A program made the translations under genes and the position numbers. Shown in pieces: positions 26,973 to 33,886 of a DNA stretch of 37,915 nt. The stretch's first letter is position 1, and each line of letters starts with the position of its first letter. Origin of the DNA: an uncultured Akkermansia sp. (lineage in GTDB: Bacteria > Verrucomicrobiota > Verrucomicrobiia > Verrucomicrobiales > Akkermansiaceae); the NCBI GenBank assembly GCA_947629715.1, contig CANRET010000014.1, positions 1 through 37,915 on the forward strand, read 5' to 3'. Under the pieces are notes generated by a model that ran no database searches, was not told where the DNA came from, and saw only the letters and a program-made list of their open reading frames with translations.

Positions 26973-26997
26973 TTCGGTGCTCCCATTTTTGTCCGAT
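26973..26997 (-). repeat. Terminal repeat, outer right
   Basis: On the minus strand the core reads GGACAAAAATGGGAGCACC. It pairs with the outer left copy over its whole length with a single-base insertion and one substitution. Confidence 0.75.
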
Positions 26998-27027
26998 TGC
27001 GGTGCCCTGAATAGTTTTCGCTTTCCC

Positions 27028-27056
27028 TTGACAAGGGGGGGAGAAAGTACTAGAAT
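27028..27056 (+). promoter_or_regulatory. Promoter of the PgpH-like gene
   Basis: Perfect TTGACA (27028-27033), 17 bases, TAGAAT (27051-27056). The ATG at 27083 lies 26 bases on, preceded by GAGG at about 27076-27079, so this transcript has a leader with a Shine-Dalgarno sequence. Confidence 0.75.
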
Positions 27057-27082
27057 ATCCTCTCAATTACCCACACGAGGAC

Positions 27083-28651
27083 ATGGCCAAGATATCGCAA
27101 TTTCGGCAGATGTTGGAGAAGGGGCTGAGTACGCAGCAGAAGAATCTGCTCATTGCGGTGTTGGGAGTTGCAGCTCTGGGCTACATTTGCACTGATCCCG
27201 GGCAGAGTATGGAAGAGGCCGGGTATCGGTTGGCTTGGCTGGTTCTCACCGGGGCAGGGTTGGGCATTTTGCATTGCGTGTACCATGGGCGATCGGAGTT
27301 GAATGCGCGGCGAGCAGGACTACTGACGCTGCTTATTGTCATGCAGGTTGCGCTCATTCGCGGGTTGGGCAATCTTCCCGGGAGCGCTCTCCTGGAGCAC
27401 AAGATTACGCATGCTCAGTTGCTGCTGGGCCTGCCGTACGGTTTGGCTCCAGGCATGGCGTCAGTGATGCTGGGCAAGAGGCTGGGCGTATTTACGGCGT
27501 TGTGTACGACGCTATTCGGGATGGTTTTGATGCCGCAGGATTTTACCATGGCGAACTACATGGTGTTGAGTTTAGTGGCCGGGTTGATCAGCGCCCTTTT
27601 GTGCGACAGCGTGGAGCGGCGTGAGAGGATTCTGTTTGCCGGCACCATGACGGGTGTGGCGGTATTTGTGGCAGCGGTGGCTTTGGGGTGTTTTTGCGGT
27701 GGGGGACTTTCGGGTCCGCAAGGAGGATCTACGCCGTCGGTTTTTGCGGCGGAGGCCGTGGCAGCGGTGGTAGTGAACTTTTTGGTTGGGGTGTTTATCA
27801 GCGGGTTGATGCCGTTTCTGGAGCGTCTGTTCAATATTTCCACGCACATTACCTGGCTGGAGTGGTCAGATGTGAACCATCCTCTGCTCAAGAAGTTGCA
27901 GGTTGTTGCTCCCGGTACCTTTCATCACAGTATGTATGTGCAAAGGTTGGCCGAAGCTGCGGCGGAAGCGATAGGCGCGGATGTCACGCGCGCGGGCGTG
28001 TGCGGGCTTTTCCACGACATAGGAAAGCTTGAAAATCCCCAATATTTTACTGAAAACATCAGTGATCAGACACTCTCTCCACACAATGCTCTCACTGCTG
28101 AAGCCTCTGCCCGCACTATTTTGAAACACGTGAAGGATGGTGTGGAGATTGCCCGCAAGCACAAACTCAATTCACGCATTATCAGTGCAATTCGCGAGCA
28201 TCACGGTAAACTTCTCACCTGCTTTTTTTACCGCAAGGCCATGGATCGCTACGCCGAGGAAAAGAAGAAATTTGACGAAGGGGTGATTGACACATGCCCG
28301 GAGGAAGTGAACAAAGAGAACTTTGCTTACGAGGGACCGATACCTCAGACGAGGGAATCTGGGATTGTAAGCATGGCAGATGCGGTAGAGAGCGCGACGC
28401 GTTCCCTTGTCAATCCCACGGAGGAGGCTCGAAGAAACATCATTGACAAAATTTTTCGAGAACGTATCTTAGATGGGCATTTGCGTGATTCTCAACTCAC
28501 CTTAGGGGATATAGACAAGATCAAGGAAGCTTTCCTCTCGACGCTTGGCGCCATGAATCACAACCGCATTGCTTATCCCCCGAGACCTGAGGGCGAGACG
28601 GCCTCCGCTTCCGCAGCGGCTCCCGAGAAAGCGGCGAAATCTGCATCATGA
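27083..28651 (+). CDS. PgpH-like 7TM-HD phosphohydrolase, probable cyclic-di-AMP phosphodiesterase
   Basis: Proteins of this family hydrolyse cyclic di-AMP at an HD domain on the cytoplasmic face of the membrane. The 522-residue protein has about eight membrane segments in residues 20-255, the linker SDVNHPLLKKLQVVAPGTFHHSMYV with the first His, FHDIGKLENPQYF (HD pair), HVKDGVEIA, REHHGKLLTCFFY and VSMADAVESATRSL, which together give the full metal-binding set. Typical members (about 700-850 residues) carry a large extracellular domain between the first and second membrane helices; here only about 13 residues separate them, so the sensor domain is absent. The C-terminus is an Ala/Glu-rich tail. 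The next gene starts within its stop codon (ATGA). Confidence 0.88.
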   Translation: MAKISQFRQMLEKGLSTQQKNLLIAVLGVAALGYICTDPGQSMEEAGYRLAWLVLTGAGLGILHCVYHGRSELNARRAGLLTLLIVMQVALIRGLGNLPGSALLEHKITHAQLLLGLPYGLAPGMASVMLGKRLGVFTALCTTLFGMVLMPQDFTMANYMVLSLVAGLISALLCDSVERRERILFAGTMTGVAVFVAAVALGCFCGGGLSGPQGGSTPSVFAAEAVAAVVVNFLVGVFISGLMPFLERLFNISTHITWLEWSDVNHPLLKKLQVVAPGTFHHSMYVQRLAEAAAEAIGADVTRAGVCGLFHDIGKLENPQYFTENISDQTLSPHNALTAEASARTILKHVKDGVEIARKHKLNSRIISAIREHHGKLLTCFFYRKAMDRYAEEKKKFDEGVIDTCPEEVNKENFAYEGPIPQTRESGIVSMADAVESATRSLVNPTEEARRNIIDKIFRERILDGHLRDSQLTLGDIDKIKEAFLSTLGAMNHNRIAYPPRPEGETASASAAAPEKAAKSAS

Positions 28652-29568
28652 AGCAACATTTGCGCAGTGTGAGTATGATGCTCGCCTTTCTCATCGGCGG
28701 CATCTTTCACAGGCAGTTTGCTCCTTTCGAATGGTGGCTGCCCATCGGGATATGCGTCATGTTGAGCATCACCTTTATTGGATTGGATGTGCATCAATTG
28801 CGTCCAGTGCGCATGCATTTTCGTTTGTTGCTGAGCATTCAGATATTAGGGGTTGGTTCTTGGGGGGCTGTGCGCTTGGCGGGATATCCGGCGTTGGCCG
28901 AGTCGCTTTACTATTGTGCGGCGGCCCCTATTGCGAGCGCCAGTCCAATCATCGTGGGACTGCTTCGCGGAAACGTGGAGTTTTCCACAACGGCAATGGT
29001 TCTCAGTCAAATCGTCTTTGCGGTTGTCACGCCATTTATTCTGCCGCTCATGGTGCATGACTCATCCATGGATTATCTGACCTTTGCCGGGGTTGTCGCT
29101 TACCAGATATTCATTGTGGTAGGGCTGCCGGCGCTTATCGCTACGACTCTGCGTGTGGTTTATCCGCCATGCAAAGCGTGGGCGCCGAGGTTGCGAGACG
29201 TTTCGCTGGGTATTTGGTCGCTCAATCTCGTTGTCCTCACTGCCGGTGGCGTTCAGCGTATCATCCTGCGCGGTTATTCTCTGCATGACATGTGGCCGAT
29301 GATGCTCGGCGCAGGGGTTGTGTGCTTCATAGGCTTCACTGCAGGTTACCGCCTCGGGCGTCCCAACCTTAGGCGTGAATGCTCGCAAGGGCTTGGACAG
29401 AAAAACACCGTACTCACGCTTTATTTGGCCTCTCAGAGCTACGCGACTCCGCTGGCTTATATCGGTCCGGTCTTCTACGTATTTTGCCACAACACAGCAA
29501 ACGCCATCCAGCTCTGGCTGGCTGCGCGCGAGCAGAAACGCCACCCCTCCCGCCTTCCATCCGCCTGA
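28648..29568 (+). CDS. BASS-family (bile acid:sodium symporter-like) membrane transporter
   Basis: A 306-residue integral membrane protein with nine or ten hydrophobic helices. The crossover regions typical of the BASS family are present in outline: CAAAPIASASPIIVGLLRGN in the first half and CSQGLGQKNTVLTLYLASQS in the second, the latter resembling the EtGxQN stretch that lines the substrate site. Family members move organic anions such as bile acids or keto acids with Na+; the substrate here cannot be told. Its ATG overlaps the stop of the PgpH-like gene (28648-28651, ATGA), so the two are coupled. It converges with the next gene with only 7 bases between stops. Confidence 0.7.
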   Translation: MKQHLRSVSMMLAFLIGGIFHRQFAPFEWWLPIGICVMLSITFIGLDVHQLRPVRMHFRLLLSIQILGVGSWGAVRLAGYPALAESLYYCAAAPIASASPIIVGLLRGNVEFSTTAMVLSQIVFAVVTPFILPLMVHDSSMDYLTFAGVVAYQIFIVVGLPALIATTLRVVYPPCKAWAPRLRDVSLGIWSLNLVVLTAGGVQRIILRGYSLHDMWPMMLGAGVVCFIGFTAGYRLGRPNLRRECSQGLGQKNTVLTLYLASQSYATPLAYIGPVFYVFCHNTANAIQLWLAAREQKRHPSRLPSA

Positions 29569-29575
29569 TGACTTT

Positions 29576-30034
29576 TCACAGATCGGGGTAAAGTTTTGTC
29601 AACACCGGATGAAACATGCTGTAGAGTTCAGCTGTCTCCTGTTCGCTCAGATCGAAGTCATCCATGAGCGCATGTTGACCAATCACGCGGCCACCGAGGG
29701 ATTGCCCGTTGCCAGCATAGAGATAGAAAATGCAGGACGTATTGTCGTTGCGGTTCCCCTGAGTCTCACTCCGGTAGAATTTCTCATCCACCTGACGAAC
29801 TTTTTCAGGGCGCAGGATTTCCCGCACACGAGATATTTGAGCAGCTTCCAAGGGATAAATCTGCCTCTTTTCCAAAAGCCATCCGGGGATCCTCGGCGTG
29901 ATCGCCAAGCGCTCCGAGCGCAGCGCCTCTGCCACAGCTTCCTGACTCACGGAGCCGTAGGGATGTGTGCACATCGACAGCGCTAAGGCAACGCAGACGC
30001 CCATCCCGATTTGAATCAGACCCTTCTTCTTCAT
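29576..30034 (-). CDS. Small exported protein of unknown function
   Basis: A 152-residue protein starting MKKKGLIQIGMGVCVALALS, a clear signal peptide or N-terminal anchor, followed by a soluble domain with no recognised motif (a mixed helical region around LLEKRQIYPLEAAQISRVRE and a beta segment CIFYLYAGNGQ). The frame is open to 30100, but the promoter pair at 30063-30090 lies within the extension and overlaps an upstream ATG. The ATG at 30034 leaves a leader of about 20 bases with a GGAG-like site. The gene is divergent from def. Confidence 0.6.
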   Translation of the reverse strand: MKKKGLIQIGMGVCVALALSMCTHPYGSVSQEAVAEALRSERLAITPRIPGWLLEKRQIYPLEAAQISRVREILRPEKVRQVDEKFYRSETQGNRNDNTSCIFYLYAGNGQSLGGRVIGQHALMDDFDLSEQETAELYSMFHPVLTKLYPDL

Positions 30035-30062
30035 ATCGCGTTTTCTTCTCCGTTCTTCTCTC

Positions 30063-30090
30063 ATTCTACGCTTCCTTGCTTCTATGTCAA
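30063..30090 (-). promoter_or_regulatory. Promoter of the small exported protein gene
   Basis: On the minus strand TTGACA (30085-30090), 16 bases, TAGAAT (30063-30068). Transcription should start near 30056, about 20 bases before the ATG at 30034. Confidence 0.65.
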
Positions 30091-30193
30091 GCAAGGACAA
30101 ATTACGCTTATCCCGATTTCAGGAGCGAAGGGTTGAGTCAGTGCGTTCTTGAACGAGATGTTGTGAATTGTAATAATTGTTACGGGGTTGTTC

Positions 30194-30221
30194 TTGACAA
30201 AGGCCAAGGCGGCGGTAGAAT
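30194..30221 (+). promoter_or_regulatory. Promoter of def, short leader
   Basis: TTGACA (30194-30199), 16 bases, TAGAAT (30216-30221), then 10 bases to the ATG at 30232; the leader would be about 3-4 bases. Confidence 0.7.
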
Positions 30222-30231
30222 AGCAACTGAG

Positions 30232-30783
30232 ATGTTACTGGAAATTAAGCAGTATGGAGACCAAGTGTTGCGGGAGGCTTGTGCTAAAGTGGAGAAGGTG
30301 GAACTGGAGCACAGCACGCTGGCGGTGAACATGCTCGAAACCATGTATGCGGCGCAGGGTATAGGTCTTGCCGCTCCGCAGGTGGGGCTGGGAATTCAGC
30401 TGGTGGTTATCGACATTCCGGAAGAGGAAGAAGAAGAGGGGAAAATTGTCGTGAATGGGGAGGAAAAGGATATGCGCAGCATCATGCCGCTTGTCTTCGT
30501 AAATCCGGAGTTGGAAGCGTACGGCAAAGAAGAGTTGTGCACTGAGGGCTGCCTGAGCGTGCGCAACATTCGGTCCCAAGTTTCGCGCCCCGCTCGCGTG
30601 CGCGCGAAGCTGCAGAAGTTGGATGGCAAGATTCTTGAGCTTGACTGCGGAGGCCTTTTAGCGCGCTGCTTGCAGCACGAGTGCGACCACTTGAGAGGGG
30701 TCCTCTTCACGGATCGTGTTTCCAGCGCCGCGAAGGTGACTTTGGCAAAGAGACTCAAGCGTATGCTCAATTTGAGAGATTAG
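30232..30783 (+). CDS. def: Peptide deformylase
   Basis: Removes the formyl group from the N-terminal methionine of new proteins, using a metal held by one cysteine and two histidines. All three motifs are present: GIGLAAPQVG (motif 1), EGCLSV (motif 2, metal-binding Cys) and QHECDHLRG (motif 3, HExxH). The protein is 183 residues; an acidic insertion EEEEEEGK and following loop (about residues 65-80) makes it a little longer than E. coli Def. The frame is open from 29965 but that stretch overlaps the divergent gene and contains the def promoter, so the ATG at 30232 is used. It converges with the squalene synthase gene, 14 bases apart. Confidence 0.94.
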   Translation: MLLEIKQYGDQVLREACAKVEKVELEHSTLAVNMLETMYAAQGIGLAAPQVGLGIQLVVIDIPEEEEEEGKIVVNGEEKDMRSIMPLVFVNPELEAYGKEELCTEGCLSVRNIRSQVSRPARVRAKLQKLDGKILELDCGGLLARCLQHECDHLRGVLFTDRVSSAAKVTLAKRLKRMLNLRD

Positions 30784-30797
30784 TCGTCTGTGTCGCG

Positions 30798-31670
30798 TTA
30801 CATGGATGCAAATATGGCGTGCAGGATGGAGCAGTACACCGCCGCGCGCGTAATTTTGACGCGTTTTCCCGGTTTGGCGTGGCGGAGTTTCTCCAAGGTT
30901 TTGATCCCCAATAGAGCGGGTAGCATGGAAGCTATGCGCACACGCCATCCGCGCAGTCGGCGGGCGTAGTCCAAACCGTCCTGCATGGCTCGTTCGGCGC
31001 GATCCATCCACACCTGAGGATCGCTGCACAGGTAGTCCCTGCCGCGCGACCGGGCATCTTCGTCTCGGTCGCGCAGGATGTTGATGAGCTGCAGACCGCA
31101 ACCATAGCGTACGGCTGCTTCCTCCATCTCCCTCGTTTTTTCTGCGGCGCAGAAATCATCACCCAGGGCTGCTCGCCCCAGACGCGTCCAGAATCTTCCC
31201 ACGCATCCTGCTACTCTGTAGGTGTAGAGACGAGTTTGCTCATCGGAAAGCACGCACGCATGCTCTTCGAAAAACGAGAGGTCCCAGAGCTGTCCCTGAA
31301 GGATAGAGGCGAGGACTTCGCGCACGAGTGCAGCTTGTTCCTGAGGAAGCTTCGACAAGGCTTCCAAAATTTCCTCAAATCGAGTGAGCAACTCGGATTC
31401 TGCGGGAGAGTCCGCTGCCTCGCAAACCGTCGCAGGGATGGGTTGCTTCTCTTTCGTTCCGGCAATTTCCTGCCCCATCGTGTGCAGGACGGCAATGCGG
31501 TCGGCGTGAGGAACGCTCGCAGCATCTGCCACGCTGTCCGTAGCACGTGCCAGCAGATAACCCACCGCCACTCCCGATCGCATCTGTGCGGGCAGTCGCG
31601 AGATAGACAAATAAAACGTGCGCGATACAGATTTGAGCAAGGCGTCCATAGTCATATCTGCTCCGTTCAT
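30798..31670 (-). CDS. Squalene/phytoene synthase family protein
   Basis: A head-to-head prenyl transferase that condenses two farnesyl (or geranylgeranyl) diphosphates. The 290-residue protein has SVSRTFYLSISRLP at the N-terminus, the first aspartate-rich motif in ARATDSVADA (DxxxD), the YTYRVAGCVGRFW helix, and the second motif in LQLINILRDRDEDARSRGRD (DxxxD). Squalene synthase is the more likely activity given the family resemblance, but no other hopanoid, sterol or carotenoid gene is in the window. The ATG at 31670 overlaps the stop of the DUF2851 gene (ATGA), so translation is coupled; the open frame runs back to 31721 inside the upstream gene. Confidence 0.85.
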   Translation of the reverse strand: MNGADMTMDALLKSVSRTFYLSISRLPAQMRSGVAVGYLLARATDSVADAASVPHADRIAVLHTMGQEIAGTKEKQPIPATVCEAADSPAESELLTRFEEILEALSKLPQEQAALVREVLASILQGQLWDLSFFEEHACVLSDEQTRLYTYRVAGCVGRFWTRLGRAALGDDFCAAEKTREMEEAAVRYGCGLQLINILRDRDEDARSRGRDYLCSDPQVWMDRAERAMQDGLDYARRLRGWRVRIASMLPALLGIKTLEKLRHAKPGKRVKITRAAVYCSILHAIFASM

Positions 31671-33097
31671 TGTGATGAGCAAAGATTTTTGAGCTGAACC
31701 GGGAACAGGCAATCTTTGCATGCGCCGTTGCGGCAGAAATCCGTGCCGATTTGCAGGAGAGCTTGACAGGCGTATTCGCGACGCATGATGTCACGCAAGT
31801 CATCACGTTGACCGAAAAGACTGCGGGCCAAGCGCAGGACTCGCGTTGGCAAAGCGGTGTGTGTGAGCCGTGTGAAGGCAACCCAAGCCTCGCGCGATTC
31901 ATCCCTCACGTACACATGATTGCATAAAAAGTCCCTGACCCGTTCGCGTCCCACCAGGGCGCAGGATCGTTGCAGGGCAGGGGTGTCGATCATGCTGTGT
32001 CGTTCCCAGAATGGGTGTTGCAGTTTGCACAGTGTATCGGTGAGCTCGCTCGAATGTGCGGCGGAGAGCAGGGGCATGATTTCCTGCCAACGAGCGGCGC
32101 TGACGGCCAGCGCTGCCACCCTGCGGTGCGGGTGGTTGAGCGGGCGGATGCCCGTGAATTGCCACACCGGCCTTCTTTGGCTTTCCAGCATCAACTCATC
32201 CTTGATTTTCCACCATGCATCCCACACGCGGCGGTGGTAGGCGCGCGCTTCCGGTTCCGTGCGCGTCGGCAACACGGGCTTCAGAAAACCTGCTACCCCC
32301 AGGAGCGCCGCCTCTGTGTCCAGACCTTGCAAACGACGCAGCGGTACACGTCGCGCAAGCATAACCATCGGTTCTTTGTTTGCGCTGTAGCCCAGACACT
32401 CCGCCCATGCTTCGTAGGATGTCTGAGCGTCTCCGAGCACCGAGACCTTGCGGCGAAATCTGCGCCGCTTGCACTCAATTCTGTGGGCTGCGGCTGCGAG
32501 CAACAGATTTTCAATTTGCTCAGGACTCATGGTCGCCAGGGGCTGCGCGCAAAGCTCAGTGCGACCGTCCCACCCGTTGCGACCGCAGATGGCATCAATG
32601 GCGGGCTGCTGCATATCCAGCGCTTTCCGTATCCTTTCCGTACTCAGGTAGATGACAGGTACTTCCATGTGCAGGGAGTTACGGGTGTACCAGCCTCGCG
32701 GCGGCGGCGTGAGCAGGACGTGCAGGATGACATTGTTGAAGCGTGGGTTTGCACCGTGTCCATGCTGCTCCCAATCCTGCGCGTGCGGGTCAATCTCGAT
32801 GTCTCCCCGGACGAGTCGGCCGTTGATTTCCGCTTCTGCAAAGAGAAAGTCCGGGCCGGCAGAGCGATTCCATTCTCCAAAGTCGCGGATGCTTACGTGT
32901 CCGTGACGCTCACTTTCCCATTCTGTGCCGAACAAGCCGGCAGCCCACAGACTCTGTACCTCCATTTCGCCGAGTTCCGGACTTGACGGCGTGCCTCCAT
33001 CCGCCGCAGTCAGATCACATGCTTCTGCAACCGCTTGCAACAAAGCACGGTACTGCGATGCATATTCCCCTTGGGTTTCAGACTTCATCCCCACCAT
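31667..33097 (-). CDS. DUF2851 family protein
   Basis: A 476-residue protein of a widespread family of unknown function, found in Bacteroidetes and related groups. The N-terminal domain carries EWNRSAGPDFLFAEAEI, RGDIEIDPHAQDWEQHGH and FNNVILHVLL, the family hallmark and reminiscent of a PD-(D/E)XK nuclease core (PDF ... GDIEI). The middle is helical, and the C-terminus has a cysteine cluster, FCRNGACKDCLFP, a possible metal site. An ATG at 33088 is an alternative start. Its start overlaps the end of the STAS gene and its stop overlaps the start of the squalene synthase gene, so the three form an operon. A nuclease role is an inference from the fold-like motif. Confidence 0.75.
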   Translation of the reverse strand: MVGMKSETQGEYASQYRALLQAVAEACDLTAADGGTPSSPELGEMEVQSLWAAGLFGTEWESERHGHVSIRDFGEWNRSAGPDFLFAEAEINGRLVRGDIEIDPHAQDWEQHGHGANPRFNNVILHVLLTPPPRGWYTRNSLHMEVPVIYLSTERIRKALDMQQPAIDAICGRNGWDGRTELCAQPLATMSPEQIENLLLAAAAHRIECKRRRFRRKVSVLGDAQTSYEAWAECLGYSANKEPMVMLARRVPLRRLQGLDTEAALLGVAGFLKPVLPTRTEPEARAYHRRVWDAWWKIKDELMLESQRRPVWQFTGIRPLNHPHRRVAALAVSAARWQEIMPLLSAAHSSELTDTLCKLQHPFWERHSMIDTPALQRSCALVGRERVRDFLCNHVYVRDESREAWVAFTRLTHTALPTRVLRLARSLFGQRDDLRDIMRREYACQALLQIGTDFCRNGACKDCLFPVQLKNLCSSQ

Positions 33098-33629
33098 TTT
33101 TTTCGTGGCGCATTAAATCCTCCTGCAAAGTTTCGCACACGTACCCGAAGGCCTCATCATTCCTGCTGTTCATCGAGCGTAGAGTGTTATGCGCTTCCAG
33201 CACATGTTGCGTGCGCTGCATTCCGCTGAATGTCTCTTCCTGTTCTTCTCCTCGCGCTTCGCCGCGCGACAACGTTGCGCGGCGTTCCGTCAGATCTTTC
33301 TGCCAAGATGCTTCCGGAGGGTCAATTTCAATGAGCATATCCAACCCCAGACCCTCCATCGCTCCGCGAGTTCTCTCCGTTGCTCCCGCTATTTCCACGC
33401 TTCCACCGACTTCCATGCACCGCCGTGCGAGTCCTGCCAGAGTCCCCATGAAGGTCGAGTCCACTCCGGGACACAATTCCAAGTCCACCACGATTTTTGC
33501 GCCTCCGTGTTCTATGTATTTCTCCGCTATGCTTTTCAACGTCGGACTGTTCATAAAGCTCCCCCGACTGCTGCAGCGTATCCACAGCCCGTCCTCAAAC
33601 TCATGATAACTCAAGCTCGTATCCCCCAT
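33078..33629 (-). CDS. STAS-domain protein (anti-sigma factor antagonist type)
   Basis: A 183-residue protein whose first 110 residues form a STAS domain: IVVDLELCPGVDSTFMGTLA holds the conserved Asp-Ser at which anti-sigma antagonists are phosphorylated. The C-terminal 70 residues are charged, helical and unlike the standard family. Such proteins bind partner serine kinases or anti-sigma factors; no kinase or sigma factor gene lies nearby. The frame is open to 33710, but a promoter pair sits at 33644-33673, so the ATG at 33629 is preferred. It heads the operon with DUF2851 and squalene synthase, and is divergent from the glutamine synthetase gene. Confidence 0.75.
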   Translation of the reverse strand: MGDTSLSYHEFEDGLWIRCSSRGSFMNSPTLKSIAEKYIEHGGAKIVVDLELCPGVDSTFMGTLAGLARRCMEVGGSVEIAGATERTRGAMEGLGLDMLIEIDPPEASWQKDLTERRATLSRGEARGEEQEETFSGMQRTQHVLEAHNTLRSMNSRNDEAFGYVCETLQEDLMRHEKNGGDEV

Positions 33630-33643
33630 ACTTCGCACTTTGC

Positions 33644-33673
33644 ATGCTAACATACATCCTCTCACATTTGCAA
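33644..33673 (-). promoter_or_regulatory. Possible promoter of the STAS operon
   Basis: On the minus strand TTGCAA (33668-33673), 18 bases, TAGCAT (33644-33649), then 14 bases to the ATG at 33629. Confidence 0.4.
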
Positions 33674-33743
33674 GCGATTTTTGTTGCTCGATCTTTGTTT
33701 TAATGGACAAAAATGTTAAACAAATTTGTAAATTAATATTAAG

Positions 33744-33765
33744 AAATTTACATTTTTGTAAATTT
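33744..33765. promoter_or_regulatory. Perfect palindrome upstream of glutamine synthetase, candidate activator site
   Basis: AAATTTACA (33744-33752), a 4-base spacer, and TGTAAATTT (33757-33765) form a perfect 9-4-9 inverted repeat. A further half-site TGTAAATT lies at 33728-33734, next to the small palindrome ACAAATTTGT (33720-33729). The centre is about 112 bases before the predicted sigma-54 transcription start, the distance at which enhancer-binding activators of sigma-54 usually bind. Strongly AT-rich surroundings make some chance symmetry possible. Confidence 0.5.
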
Positions 33766-33840
33766 AAAGGGGCAAATCCTCAAAGAAATGAAAGCACATA
33801 ATAATTTAAACTATAAATACTAAAGAAAAATTTTGAACTT

Positions 33841-33856
33841 TGGCACGTTATTTGCA
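33841..33856 (+). promoter_or_regulatory. Sigma-54 promoter of glutamine synthetase
   Basis: TGGCACG, 4 bases, TTGCA: the -24 GG (33842-33843) and -12 GC (33854-33855) are separated by exactly 10 bases and both boxes match the RpoN consensus. The predicted transcription start is near 33867, about 20 bases before the GTG start. Confidence 0.85.
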
Positions 33857-33886
33857 GCAGTAGAGGCAGGAGAGTAGCGGGGAGCC

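Larger units (their letters stand above)
26248..26997. mobile_element. Decayed insertion sequence with nested double terminal repeats
   Basis: A 750-base segment bounded by an imperfect inverted repeat of about 24 bases (26248-26271 and 26973-26997, core GGACAAAAAT and GAGCACCGAA). A second, more diverged copy lies just inside each end, in the same orientation as its outer partner (26284-26307 and 26932-26955). Between them is the C-terminal fragment of a transposase (26409-26786, minus). The multiple-repeat ends resemble those of IS21-like elements, but the family was not established. No clear target duplication was seen. The element sits between the LolA-like operon promoter and the promoter at 27028, so insertion did not break either gene. 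Confidence 0.65.

Noticed and set aside
29965..30231. N-terminal extension of def
   Set aside because: The extension overlaps the divergent gene's coding region and includes both promoters; deformylases start at the ATG at 30232.
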